Assembly: GCA_964580725.1 (NCBI GenBank)
Contig: CAZOLV010000011.1
Location: 1 to 64,000, forward strand
Direction of reading: 5' to 3'
DNA from: Amarolinea sp964580725
GTDB lineage: Bacteria > Chloroflexota > Anaerolineae > SSC4 > Amarolineaceae
Length of the DNA stretch: 64,000 bases
Part shown: one piece after another, positions 44,795 to 54,918 of the stretch
Position numbering within the stretch: the first letter of the stretch is position 1
Layout of the letters: each line of letters begins with the position of its first letter
Notes under the pieces: generated by a model
What the model saw: only the letters and a program-made list of their open reading frames with translations
Database searches by the model: none
Told to the model about the DNA's origin: nothing
Position numbers and translations under genes: made by a program

Positions 44795-45016
44795 GTGCGT
44801 AGGCAAACTGGGTCCAAGAAATTGGTTCTTTTACTCGCCGCATGCTGCCTGGCGCCGCTGGCGGCGTTGGCGGCGGTGCTCTATCTGGCCGCGCCGGTCT
44901 GGTTGGTGGCGCCGATCGGCCTGCTGGCGCTGGTGTTGCTCGCGCGCCGCCTGATGCCGCTGTTAGCTTCGGGGGATGGATCTGGATCGTCTCGCGATCC
45001 TCGTCCGTCGCGATGA
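44795..45016 (+). CDS. Small two-helix membrane protein
   Basis: 73 residues if read from GTG at 44795, which has GAGGTG upstream; an ATG at 44744 in the same frame is an alternative. Two hydrophobic stretches (KLVLLLAACCLAPLAALAA and LVAPIGLLALVLLARRL). Small proteins with a double Cys in the first helix are common near multicopper oxidases. No function known. Confidence 0.45.
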   Translation: MRRQTGSKKLVLLLAACCLAPLAALAAVLYLAAPVWLVAPIGLLALVLLARRLMPLLASGDGSGSSRDPRPSR

Positions 45017-45139
45017 TTTTCTCGGCTGTATCATGATTGGCGGACATGCAGGCTGATCGCTCCACCTGGCGCCCGAACCAATTCTTCACAGCTTTGTGAC
45101 CGATGGCCAATCACCAATGATTCTGAAAGGAAAAACTCG

Positions 45140-47846
45140 ATGACTCTTTCGCACACCTTGTCGAACCGACACGCAGCCCGGCTGCTGGCTGTATTCCTGG
45201 TCCTTGCCTCTTTGGCCATGGCTCTGGCTGCCTGTGCAGGCGGGCAACAACCGGGCGCTGCCCAGCCGGCAGCTTTGGTCCAGACCCCCATGTCGCCAAC
45301 CCTGACCCCTGCCGCTGCAGCCGAGAAACCGGTCGCGGCCACCTCTGTTACCCCCACCATGCCGATGGGGCCGGGCAGCGGCATGACGGGGCACGGGATG
45401 GACTCTGGGAACGCCATCACCGGCACCATGCCGATGTCCGGCACGGCGCCCATCACCGGCACCATGCCGATGTCCGGCACGGCGCCCATCACCGGCACCA
45501 TGCCNNNNNNNNNNNNNNNNNNNNNNNNNNNNNNNNNNNNNNNNNNNNNNNNNNNNNNNNNNNNNNNNNNNNNNNNNNNNNNNNNNNNNNNNNNNNNNNN
45601 NNNNGATGTCCGGCGATGTGATGGGCATGATGGCGAATATGCAACGCATGATGGGCATGATGAGCATGATGACGACCATGCCGCCGGCCGAGCAGCAGCA
45701 GATGATGGCGGACATGATGGGAATGATGCAGGACATGATGGAAATGATGGGCGGCATGTCTCAGAGCGCCCAGGCGCAGGTGATGCCCCCGATGATGAGC
45801 CTGATGTCTCAAATGCTGGAGATGATGAGGGGCATGTCTCCCGATGCGCAAAACCTGATGATGCCGCAGATGAAGGGTATGATGGGCATGATGGGCCAGA
45901 TGATGCAGATGATGAGCAGCAACGCGGGGATGGGCGGGATGGACCGCGCCCACATGGAGCCGATCCCAGCAGCCGGCGTGCCGAAGGCCGCGACGAAAAC
46001 TGGCGGCCAACCGCTGGCGTTCAAGGTCGAGAATGGGGTCAAGGTCTTCGAGTTGACTGCCCAGCCCGTGCGCTGGCATGTCCTGGACAACGTCGAAGTG
46101 ACTGCCTGGACGTACAACGGCACGGTACCCGGCCCGATGATTCGCGTGACTGAGGGCGACAAAGTGCGCATCATCCTTGAGAACGATCTGCCCGAAGCCA
46201 CCAGCATCCACTGGCACGGCATACCGGTGCCCAACGAGATGGATGGCGTGACTGCCATCGAGCCTGGCAAGAGCTTTACCTACGAATTCACCGCGCCACC
46301 GGCCGGCAGCTTCATGTATCACTCCCATGTGAACAGCGACAAGCAGCTCGGGCTCGGCCTGTATGCCCCATTCATCGTAGACCCGAAGACGCCGCCGGCC
46401 GACAAGCCCGCCGTGGATGTGAGCTGGATGCTCTCCGAGTGGCGCGTCGGGGCAGATGGGCAGACCTACGCGGCGATGCCGATGGCCGGCGTCGAGCCGA
46501 ACTATTTCACCATCAACGGCAAGAGCTACCCGAACACCCAGCCGATTGAGGTCAATAAGGGCCAACGTGTGCGCGTGCGGCTGGCGAACGCCGGCCAGTT
46601 CACCCACCCCATGCACCTGCACGGTATGAATTTCAAGATTGTGGCCTACGACGGCGTGCCGCTGCCCGCCAGCCAGCAGATCGTGCGCAACACGGTGGCC
46701 GTCAACCCGGGCGAGCTGGTGGATATCGAATTCGTGGCCGACAATGTGGGAACCTGGATGTTTCACTGCCACGTGCTGCACCACGTCACCAACGACAACG
46801 AAGAACCAGGCGGATTAGTGGCGCTGGTGAAGGTGACCGACCCGTCGGCCGCGCAAAGCGGTGTCCAGGGCAGCGTTTGGGTCGCGAACGAGGAGGGCGA
46901 CAGTGTCAGTGTGATCAACGCGGCCACCAACCAGGTCGCCGTTACGCTTACCGGCATCCCTGGGCCGCACAACATCCAGGCCGCGGCCGATGGCAAGAGC
47001 GTCTGGGCGATCAGTGGGCACTCAGCTCTGGCGCTGGCGATTGATCCGACCACGTACACGGTGCGCGGCGTGGTTCCGACCGGCCGCGACCCGGCCCATG
47101 TCATCCTGACGCCCAACGGCCAGACAGCCTATGTCACCAACAGCAGCGAAGACACGGTCACGGTGATAGACACGAACGCGATGACGGTCACGGCGACGAT
47201 TGCCGTCGGCAAGTTCCCCCACGGCCTGCGCCCCAGCCCTGACGGCCAGTGGATCTATGTTGCAAACGTGAACAGCAACACGGTGAGTGTGATAGACGCC
47301 GCGTCCAACCGCAAAATTGCCGATGTCGAAGTCGGCCAGAAGCCGGTGCAGGTCGGCTTCGCCCCGGACGGCAGATTCGTTTACGTCTCACTCAACGGCG
47401 AGAACGCTGTGGGCAAGGTGGATGTGGGCACGCGCAAGCTCGTCAGCAAGCTCCAGGTCGGCCTCGGCCCGATCCAGGTCTATGTGACGCCGGACGGCAA
47501 GTACCTGCTGGCGGCGAACCAGGGCACAAAGGATCAGCCGAGCACGACCGTCTCCATTGTGGACACGGCGACTTTCACTGTTCTGGGCACGGTCGAGACA
47601 GGGCGGGGCGCGCACGGCGTCGTGATCGAGCCTTCCAACCGGTATGCCTACGTCACGGATGTCTACGAGGACGATGTCGTGATTCTAGACATCGCGGCCC
47701 GTAAGGTTGTCGCCCGGACGCCGACCGGCGCTGCGCCGAACGGCATCAGCTTTCTGCCGCTGGCGCCTGCTCCGGCCGTATCGCCGCAGATCGAGCTGAA
47801 GCTGCCGGCGATGGAGCAGAACATGGGGCATGGTCATGGCGAATAA
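45140..47846 (+). CDS. Lipoprotein: Met-rich domain + two-domain multicopper oxidase + YVTN beta-propeller (contains scaffold gap)
   Basis: Signal peptide with lipobox ALAACAGG, then a Pro/Thr linker with 12-residue repeats (ITGTMPMSGTAP) that runs into 100 N. Beyond the gap about 45 of the next 118 residues are Met. Next comes a two-domain multicopper oxidase of about 285 residues with SIHWHG, MYHSH, HPMHLHG and HCHVLHH, holding T1 and T2/T3 ligands. The last 330 residues are a YVTN beta-propeller (SVSVINAATNQV, VTVIDTNAM and similar). The 100-N filler breaks the frame; closing the gap with any multiple of 36 nt restores one continuous frame. Likely outer-surface cuprous ion or other metal oxidation. 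Confidence 0.85.
45505..45604. other. Scaffold gap (100 N) inside the multicopper oxidase gene
   Basis: Left flank ends in a 36-bp coding repeat; the right flank resumes mid-unit (GATGTCCGGC). The missing length is probably 0 or n x 36 nt, not 100. Unlike the other two gaps, its flanks are not identical 55-mers. Confidence 0.9.
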
Positions 47847-47991
47847 CGGACGCGCGCGGGTCTTTGCGACGGATCGCTCACGCCGGAGACCAGGCGATCT
47901 CGAGAGAATAATGCATGGCCGGCATAGGGATCATCTGTTGAAACTAAGCAGTTTGGCAAAGCGGCCGGCAGGGCTGCATCAGGTGGGTTGA

Positions 47992-48633
47992 ATGATGAGC
48001 GACGCAAAATACATCCCCGCGCTGCGGTTCGGCTGGCTGACGCCGGTGTACGATCCGGTGCTGCGCCGGCTGATGCCTGAGATGGCGCTCAAGCAGCGGC
48101 TGATTGCCCAGGCGCAGATCGCCGCCGGCCAGCATGTGCTCGATTTGGGCGCGGGCACCGGCACGCTGACCATCATGCTCAAGCAAGCCTACCCTGGGGC
48201 GGAAGTTACTGGCCTGGACGGCGATTCCCGGGTACTGGCGCGGGCGCGTGAAAAGGCGGCTGTCGCTGGCGTGGCGATCCGCCTCGACCGCGGGCTGGCG
48301 ACTGCGCTTCCGTATGAAGATGCTTCCTATGACCGCGTCCTGTCCAGCCTGATGCTGCATCACCTGACCACCGAGGACAAGCGGCGCTCACTGCGCGAAG
48401 TCTGGCGGGTGTTGCGGCTCGGTGGCGAGCTACACGTCCTGGACTTCGGCCCGCCGCAGAACGCCCTGGCCTGGCTGATCTCCCAGGTCTTCCGGCGTAT
48501 GGAACGGACGGCCGACAACATCGCCGGCCGGCTGCCGGGGATGTTCCGTCAGGCCGGCTTCATCATTGTCGAGCAGACCGGGGCGCAGATGACGATCCTC
48601 GGTACGCTCGCGCTGTACCGCGGTCGTAAGTAA
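47992..48633 (+). CDS. Class I SAM-dependent methyltransferase
   Basis: 213 residues. Motif I is VLDLGAGTGTLTIML, followed by VTGLDGDSRVLARAREKA and VLSSLMLHHLTTEDK; the order matches UbiE/COQ5-like small-molecule methyltransferases. Substrate unknown. Its position between the multicopper oxidase and a YHS protein suggests a role in the metal region, perhaps on a metalloid, but no arsenite-methylating Cys set is visible. Confidence 0.82.
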   Translation: MMSDAKYIPALRFGWLTPVYDPVLRRLMPEMALKQRLIAQAQIAAGQHVLDLGAGTGTLTIMLKQAYPGAEVTGLDGDSRVLARAREKAAVAGVAIRLDRGLATALPYEDASYDRVLSSLMLHHLTTEDKRRSLREVWRVLRLGGELHVLDFGPPQNALAWLISQVFRRMERTADNIAGRLPGMFRQAGFIIVEQTGAQMTILGTLALYRGRK

Positions 48634-48665
48634 ATCAACCTCACTCACCGGAAAGGAGCATTGCG

Positions 48666-48839
48666 ATGACAAAAGATCCCGTGTGCGGCATGGACGTAGA
48701 TCTCAAGACGGCCGCCGGCAAGTCTGAATACCAGGGCCAGACCTACTACTTCTGCTCGGCTGGCTGCAAGAAGGCGTTCGACAAGGAGCCGGCCAAGTAC
48801 GTCGGTCGGTCAGAGGGGCACGGCCCGCGCAAGCACTAG
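48666..48839 (+). CDS. Small YHS-domain protein
   Basis: 57 residues: MTKDPVCGMDVD, then YYFCSAGCKKAFDKEPAKY. This is a free-standing YHS domain, a metal-binding module found at the N-terminus of copper ATPases; the ATPase gene downstream carries its own copy. Ribosome site GGAAAGGAGC. A strong terminator follows. Confidence 0.88.
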   Translation: MTKDPVCGMDVDLKTAAGKSEYQGQTYYFCSAGCKKAFDKEPAKYVGRSEGHGPRKH

Positions 48840-48865
48840 CGCGCCAGGAGGCCGGTGACATGGAG

Positions 48866-48898
48866 GCGGGAGATCCACAGATCTCCCGCTCTTTTTTT
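48866..48898 (+). terminator. Intrinsic terminator after the YHS gene
   Basis: GCGGGAGATC-CACA-GATCTCCCGC, a 10-bp perfect stem, then TCTTTTTTT. It separates the YHS gene from the ATPase gene. Confidence 0.92.
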
Positions 48899-49081
48899 GC
48901 TGGGTTGACGCGGAGTTCAGGCAGCACGATTGGAGAACTGGTATGCCAAACGATAACAGGCCGTTCGGCGCGTGTCAACGCCCATGAATCGGCGCGTGTG
49001 CAGGGGGGCTTGATGAGCTATGCTTGATGAGCTACAATGAAGTTCGTCACATGATTTACCAGGGATATGGAGGAGGCAATC

Positions 49082-51106
49082 ATGGTCAAAGATCCCGTTT
49101 GCGGCATGGAGATCGAACCCCAGGACGCGGCCGTCAGTCGAAAGCACATGGGCCAAACGTTTTACTTCTGCTCACCCAATTGCGTCGAGCAGTTTGACGC
49201 TGACCCGCACCACTACGCGCAGGCCGTGCTGGCCGTGACCGAGGCGCCGCTGCCGGTCGGCTCAGCCACGACCGGCTTCAACCCGGCCCTGCCGCTGGCG
49301 TGTGTCGAGCTGCCGGTGTTGGGGCTGCAGCGGGAGCAAGATGGCCGCGCCGTGGAAGCCGCGGTGGCCGGGTTGCCAGGAGTGCGCAGCGCCCACGCGA
49401 ACACTGGCTCGGGCGTCGTGACGGTCGAATACGATCCGCAGCGCACCAATGCCGCAGCCCTGGCCGCCGGACTCCGGCCCGCCGGCTTCCGCGTCGGCGG
49501 CGCGCAGACCCGCGTCGGCATCCAGGACTTGCGCTGCGCCTCGTGCGTGGGCTTCATCGAGGATGACCTGCGGGCGACGCCGGGCGTGCTCAGCGCGTCG
49601 GTCAATGCCGGCACGCAAGAAGCCACCATCGCCTACCTGCCGCAGCAGACCACGCTGGCCCAACTGCACGCTGTGATCCAGGATTGGGGCTATCGCCCGC
49701 GGCCTTCTGCCAGCGAGGCGCCGGCCGACAAACAGGAAACGGAACACGCCCGCGAGTACCGCAGTCTGTTCCGCAAGTTTCTCTTCGCCGCCCTCATCTC
49801 GCTGCCCGTGCTGTTGACGGCTTATCCGAAGTTCATCCCGTTCGTGCGCGATTGGAACGCGGAGACCCTGCGCCTGGCGTGGCTCAGCTCGGCGCTGCTG
49901 ACCTTGCCAGTGCTGGCCTGGTCGGGCGGCCACTTCTTCACGGGCGCATGGGCCGCGCTCAAGCACCGGGCAGCCAACATGAACACCCTGATCGCGCTCG
50001 GCACCGGCGCGGCGTGGCTCTACTCCACCGTCGCCATTCTGTTCCCTGGCCTGTTCCCGGAGGGCACATCGGAACCGTTCTACGACGTGGTGGCCGTGGT
50101 GATCGCACTGGTGGTGTTGGGCCAGGCGCTGGAGCTGCGCGCCAAGGGCCGCACCAGCGAGGCCATCAAGAAGCTGCTGGGGTTGCAGGCCAAGACCGCC
50201 CGCGTGATCCGCGACGGCCAGGAGCTGGACATCCTGGTCGAGGAAGTGCTGGTCGGCGACGTGGTGCAGGTGCGCCCCGGCGAGAAGGTGCCGGTGGACG
50301 GCGTGATCCTGGAGGGCAGCTCGGCCGTGGATGAATCCATGCTCACCGGCGAATCGCTGCCGGTCAGCAAAGGGGTCGGTGACGAAGTGATCGGCGCGAC
50401 CCTCAACAAGACCGGCGCGTTCAGGTTCCGCACGATCAAGGTCGGCAAGGACACGGCCCTGGCGCAGATCGTCAAGATGGTGCAGGACGCGCAGAACAGC
50501 AAGGCGCCCATCGCCCGTCTGGCCGACACCATCTCCGGCTACTTCGTGCCGGTCGTGATGATTCTGGCCGTGCTGACCTTTGTGGCCTGGTTCAACTTCG
50601 GCCCACAGCCGCAGTTGGTGTACGCACTGGTGACGAGTGTGACTGTGCTGATCATCGCCTGCCCCTGCGCGCTGGGCCTGGCCACGCCGATGAGCCTGAT
50701 GGTCGGCATCGGCAAGGGCGCGGAACACGGCATCCTCATCCGCTCGGGCGAAGCGTTGCAGACCAGTCAGGCGCTCAAGACCGTGGTGCTGGACAAGACA
50801 GGAACCATCACCAAAGGCAAGCCGGAGCTGACCGACGTGGTTACAGCCGATGCCTGGGCCGCGGACGACTTGCTCCGCCTGGTGGCCGCGGTGGAACGCT
50901 CGTCGGAGCACCCGTTGGCCGAGGCGATCGTGGAGGGTGCGCAGACGCGCAATATGACATCAACCAACGACCGCTTGCAACCCTTTGCTCTGGCCTCACC
51001 GTCATCTGGCCACTGCTTAACCTGGAAACCCTCTGTGTCCCCAAATCGTGACGCTCCCTGCCGACGGCGTCGAAAACCAGGTCGTAGATTGCGCCGCCCT
51101 GGGTGA
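49082..51106 (+). pseudogene. copA: Copper-translocating P-type ATPase, 3'-truncated
   Basis: YHS domain (VKDPVCGMEIE), a degenerate HMA domain without CxxC, a second HMA with LRCASCVGFIED, TM helices, actuator TGES (SMLTGESLPVSK), the CPC ion motif (IACPCALGLATP) and the phosphorylation site DKTGTITKGKPE. Normal sequence ends at about EAIVEGAQTR (near 50950). The rest of the frame is nonsense, and the ATP-binding remainder, TGDN and GDGIND hinge are missing. It cannot pump. ATG at 49082 has GGAGGAGG just before. The broken end faces a broken dehydrogenase gene. Confidence 0.85.
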
Positions 51107-51787
51107 AGTCCTGCCGGGTGTAATCAATCACCTGGCTGGCGCCCAACGAACGCACCAACTCCAGGTTTGCGCCGCTGCACACCCCGGTCACCTCGGCGCC
51201 GAAGTGACGGCTGGCAAGCTGCACCGCGTTGGTGCCGACCGCGCCGGATGCGCCGTAGATCAGGACTTTCTGCCCCGGTTGAATCTTGCCCGCCTGCAGG
51301 CAGCGCCAGGCCGTCTGCGCGGCGCCGGGAACCGCCGCGGCCTCCTCGAAGGTGAGGTTGCCGGCTTGAGCGCCAGCGCCCCGTCCTCGGGCAGACATTT
51401 GTATTCGGCGTGGCCGCCGAAATTGACGGCGAAGGTGGAGGCGAAGATCGGGTCGCCAAGCTCGAAGCGGGTCACCTTCCTGCCGACCGCTTCGATCTCC
51501 CCGGCCAGCTCCATCCCCAGGATGTGACGCCGGGGCCGGCGCCACCCCAGGATCAGCCGCGCCATGAACTTTTGCCAGCCAGAGATGTTCGGCAGTTTGA
51601 AGCTGCGCATGATGGTGTCGCCGATGGTGACGGTAGTGGCGTGGACTTCGACCAGCACTTCGTGGTCACGCGGCGCCGGTTTGGGGACATCCGCCAGCCG
51701 CAGCACTTCCGGCGGACCGTGACGGGTGTAAACGACGGCCTTGATCTCAAGCCTCCTGTTTGGGCTGTCTGGCAGACAAGGCGGCAA
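51057..51787 (-). pseudogene. Zinc-type alcohol dehydrogenase / quinone oxidoreductase, frameshifted and 3'-truncated
   Basis: The N-terminal half reads IKAVVYTRHGPPEVLRL to EYKCLPEDGALALKPA in one frame; the rest (NLTFEEAAAVPGAAQTAW, KVLIYGASGAVGTNAVQLA, YDLVFDAVG) is in another. A single missing base near 51360 explains the switch. Sequence similar to the family stops at about 51057, so the last third is gone. It belongs to the medium-chain NADPH:quinone reductase group. It overlaps the DUF4386 gene end by 41 bp at its 5' side. Confidence 0.75.
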
Positions 51788-52472
51788 CCGCCGCCGGATC
51801 GAAGCCCTTGACGATCAGCCAGACCGCAAAGACCATCTCTTGCAGGGCAAGCGGGATCATCAACTGCCCGATGCCCGCTGTGATGTCTGGCGCCAGATGC
51901 TGTGGACTGAACATGCTGATCAGGTTGGCGACGAAGTACAGCACCCCGCCACTGACCCCCCAGCCTGATAGCCAGCGGGGCACGAGCCGGGATTGATAAA
52001 ACGTAGCGTAGATCATCAGCGCGCCGATGCTGAACACGAGGGCGCCCCACATCTCGGTCCACTCCTTTGCGGCGCTGAGCATTGATCCCAGCGCCTGAAA
52101 ACTGGCCGCCTCCACTGCGCCGGTGTTGACAGAGGCCTCGCTGACGCTCGCCATCACGAGCATACTGATCACCATGACCGCATAGGAAATGGCTTCGATG
52201 GCTCCCCTGAACAGGACGGCGCCCAGCGCCAGGGCTTCATTGTGTTTCTTCAGAATCGGGTAGAGCAGCACCGGCATCATGGCGAGAGACACACCCATCA
52301 GCGCGACGAGCAGTGTTCCAGCAATCCATTGGGTTGTGCTGGCAGCGATATTGAGCGGGAAGGCCGGCCCGGCGCTGATCGGGCCGATCACGACGCCGCT
52401 CAGGATGCCTGAAACCGTGCCGATGATGAACAAGACGCCAACGATGACGGCTGTTTGTCTGCAGGTCTTCAT
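51747..52472 (-). CDS. DUF4386 membrane protein
   Basis: 241 residues from the ATG preceded by AAGAGGAGGT. Seven hydrophobic helices and the conserved TAVIVGVLFIIGTVSGILSG start, PILKKHNEALALGAVLFRG and LSGWGVSGGVLYFVANLI segments mark DUF4386. Function unknown. First 50 bp further upstream lies a related membrane gene; the two probably form an operon. Confidence 0.85.
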   Translation of the reverse strand: MKTCRQTAVIVGVLFIIGTVSGILSGVVIGPISAGPAFPLNIAASTTQWIAGTLLVALMGVSLAMMPVLLYPILKKHNEALALGAVLFRGAIEAISYAVMVISMLVMASVSEASVNTGAVEAASFQALGSMLSAAKEWTEMWGALVFSIGALMIYATFYQSRLVPRWLSGWGVSGGVLYFVANLISMFSPQHLAPDITAGIGQLMIPLALQEMVFAVWLIVKGFDPAAVAALSARQPKQEA

Positions 52473-52523
52473 TTCGAGACCTCCTCTTTTTGATTCGATC
52501 TGGTGTGCGAACACAACAGGTTC

Positions 52524-53183
52524 TTACGCCGCTTTGCCCGCACTGCTGCGCAGCAGTACGATCCCCAGCCAGACGAACCAGACGATCTGGCCCAGGCCAA
52601 AGATGCCGGTCGAAGCGTCCGACACAGGGAAGATCGAGATGACGCCCACCGCGCCGACCAGCAGGCCGATCAGATTCAGGCCTCTGGGCAGCCCGCCGGC
52701 TCGCCGCACGGTCAGGCTGACCAGCAGCGTCCACAGGCCGCCCAGGATTTCGCCGTTGCCGTTGCCCAGCCCGCTCGCCACGGTTTCGATGCTCTGCCAG
52801 AGCAGCGCAGCCTGGGCCGGGTCTTTGGCGTAGAGCGCCACGACCGGCGCAATCCCGGCATTGGCGACCATGCCGCTGGCGATCAGCGAGCCGGCCCAGA
52901 TGATGCCGAGCGCAGTCGCCGTTCGCATCAGGGTCGGCGCGCCGGCCTGCAGCCGGTCGTGCAGCGCCAGCGCCAGGACGATCAGGGCGACGCCGAAGAA
53001 CACGTACATGAGCAGATTGGTCGCAAAGGTGACCGTCTGCATTTCGACGAGCAGCGCCGCCTTTTGGGCCGAATCGCTGATGCTCGGATAGTCCAGTACG
53101 ACGAGGAAGATGGCCATACCGATCAGGTAGGCGATGGCCAGGTAGAATGCGGCGAAGCCGCCGGACTTCTGTGAGGTTTTCAT
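52524..53183 (-). CDS. Polytopic membrane protein, DUF4386-like
   Basis: 219 residues from the ATG at 53183, which has AAAAGGAGCAAAAC before it (an ATG 12 codons earlier lacks this). Six or seven TM helices with a pattern like DUF4386 proteins (GFAAFYLAIAYLIGM, ALGIIWAGSLIASGMVAN). No known function. Confidence 0.7.
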   Translation of the reverse strand: MKTSQKSGGFAAFYLAIAYLIGMAIFLVVLDYPSISDSAQKAALLVEMQTVTFATNLLMYVFFGVALIVLALALHDRLQAGAPTLMRTATALGIIWAGSLIASGMVANAGIAPVVALYAKDPAQAALLWQSIETVASGLGNGNGEILGGLWTLLVSLTVRRAGGLPRGLNLIGLLVGAVGVISIFPVSDASTGIFGLGQIVWFVWLGIVLLRSSAGKAA

Positions 53184-53220
53184 GTTTTGCTCCTTTTGAT
53201 CTACTTGATTTGCATTCATC

Positions 53221-53649
53221 TCAGGCTTCGATGGTGCGCCACTTCCAGGCATACCCGACGATCAGCAGCGTGAGCGCCATCTCGATCACGGCAAAGAGGA
53301 TGTAGAAAGCCCAGCTTTCCCCGACCAGATTGCCGATGTTGACGGCGGTGTAGAGCGCGCCCAGGACGATGTTGGCCCAGCGGGCGGCCACGGGCTTCAG
53401 CGCCAGCGGGAGGAAGACCATCACGGCCGGGATCAGCATCAAGATTGCGGCTGAAAGCAGTACGCCCTGCGTCGCTGGCAGCGGCCCCATGCGCCCTGCC
53501 GTCATCTCCTCGATCTGGCCAGGCTTGAACAGGGAGACAATGTCGGCGTAGATGTACAGAAACATGAGAGCCGCCCACAATGCGGAGAGCTTCATCTGCA
53601 CGGAAATTCTGACATTCGACTTCTCGGTGGTTTGGGTGATTGTGTTCAT
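53221..53649 (-). CDS. Four-helix membrane protein, DUF6326-like
   Basis: 142 residues: KLSALWAALMFLYIYADIVSLF, then GRMGPLPATQGVLLSAAIL and GALYTAVNIGNLVGESWAFY. This resembles DUF6326. Function unknown. It starts a series of three consecutive small membrane-protein genes on the minus strand; GGAAAGAAAA precedes the ATG. Confidence 0.75.
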   Translation of the reverse strand: MNTITQTTEKSNVRISVQMKLSALWAALMFLYIYADIVSLFKPGQIEEMTAGRMGPLPATQGVLLSAAILMLIPAVMVFLPLALKPVAARWANIVLGALYTAVNIGNLVGESWAFYILFAVIEMALTLLIVGYAWKWRTIEA

Positions 53650-53747
53650 TTTTCTTTCCTTGATAGCATAGACCTTCAGAAACCTTGATCAACGATGCGA
53701 ACGAGTGTCGCTGGCCTCGATTCTGTTGACCGAGCGATGCCGGCATT

Positions 53748-54164
53748 TCAGCCGGCGACGTTCTTCGACATCACGAGCAACAGCGCTGCCAGATAGCACA
53801 GCGATACAACGATGAAGGCTGACAGCATCCCATACTGTAAAACGGGGTTCATCGAACCTTGCGGATACACAAGCTGAAGCGCCACTCGTGTCAGCCATAA
53901 CACAGATGTTGCCGCCAGCATGACGATGATCGAATAGCGATTGGCCTTGCCCCCGCAGACGAATAGCCCATTCAGCAGGCCAAACAGGACCAAAGATAAC
54001 GAGAAGAACACGTTGATGGCTCGGACGGCAACGATCAGTTCTGTCGCCTCGGCATCCATGTAGGAATACCAATGCCATGCTCGGGGAACGAAGAAGTGCC
54101 AGAGACCAAAGCCAATCGAAGCCGTGCTGCCAATCGCTACCAGCACTTTGACAAGTAAATCCAT
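53748..54164 (-). CDS. Four-helix membrane protein of unknown function
   Basis: 138 residues from MDLLVKVLV. Four TM helices and a FVPRAWHWYSYMDAEATELI segment; family not named with certainty. An ATG three codons earlier falls in the inserted 39-bp element. Removing that element with one copy of the 9-bp duplication puts AAGGA 10 nt before the ATG at 54164, so this is the ancestral start. Base composition is lower in GC than the neighbours. Confidence 0.65.
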   Translation of the reverse strand: MDLLVKVLVAIGSTASIGFGLWHFFVPRAWHWYSYMDAEATELIVAVRAINVFFSLSLVLFGLLNGLFVCGGKANRYSIIVMLAATSVLWLTRVALQLVYPQGSMNPVLQYGMLSAFIVVSLCYLAALLLVMSKNVAG

Positions 54165-54171
54165 GTTCCGC

Positions 54172-54210
54172 ATTCGGGGCAAAGACCTGTCAGGTTTCCC
54201 CCATTTATTG
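54172..54210. repeat. 39-bp dispersed palindromic element, copy 2, with 9-bp target duplication
   Basis: Match to copy 1 at 36983-37021. TGTTCCGCA stands at 54164-54172 and again at 54209-54217, consistent with insertion and target-site duplication. The element lies between the ribosome site and start codon of the membrane-protein gene. Confidence 0.75.
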
Positions 54211-54278
54211 TTCCGCACATCCTTGAAAGATCGTTACAGAGAACGCCCGGCCTCACCTGCTTTTGGGCGGGATGCAAA

Positions 54279-54824
54279 TCAACTCCGAGGCCAGACCCAG
54301 AGTAAATTGATCATCGGCAACAACATGGTCAGAACGAAACCGACCAACAAGACCACATGGAGGCGTTTGCTCTTGGGGTGATCTACCCAGTACGTGAGAA
54401 TGACTGACAATAACAATGTCTGTGAAAACACCTCTGGCCAACCGACTACGTGATCCCATAAGGGGAAATTGAAGAAAATCATTCCCTCGATACCTCCCCA
54501 ACTGGCTGAAAACGGCGTCAGGATCCCGATCACAACCAGCATGCACCACATGATCAGCCAGCCTTTGCGATTGCCGAACAGAACGTCTCTCAACAGGTAG
54601 AACACAATGGCCAATAAGGCAGCCCTCGATGGCTGAAACAGAGGGCTGGCCATCAGTATCGGATCCGTAATCTGCCGAATGATCGGGGCTACATCTGGCC
54701 GGATCATGCGAGTTGCATACCCAAGCAGAATAGAAGCGACAACGCCGGTAACGAAATAGGTGACAGTATGAGAAACAATCGTCCGATACAGAATTGACCG
54801 GAAGGAAGGTTGTGGTCTATCCAT
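54279..54824 (-). CDS. Five-helix membrane protein of unknown function
   Basis: 181 residues, hydrophobic helices at about 18-38, 62-82, 88-106, 128-146 and 156-176. I do not recognise the family. Its GC content is visibly lower than the surrounding genes, as is that of the next minus-strand gene, hinting at a common foreign origin. Confidence 0.65.
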   Translation of the reverse strand: MDRPQPSFRSILYRTIVSHTVTYFVTGVVASILLGYATRMIRPDVAPIIRQITDPILMASPLFQPSRAALLAIVFYLLRDVLFGNRKGWLIMWCMLVVIGILTPFSASWGGIEGMIFFNFPLWDHVVGWPEVFSQTLLLSVILTYWVDHPKSKRLHVVLLVGFVLTMLLPMINLLWVWPRS

Positions 54825-54918
54825 CTTCTTCTTTACCCTTTTCGTTTCGATCAGACCGCGCCCAACGGCACGCGTCAGATGCGGCTGCGCCAGGTCGAGC
54901 TCTACCCTGACCTGCCTC

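Noticed and set aside
45140..46153. Separate 337-aa gene ending after the N gap
   Set aside because: The His-Asp-Gly-rich part after the gap is the wrong frame of the Met-rich region caused by the arbitrary 100-N length.
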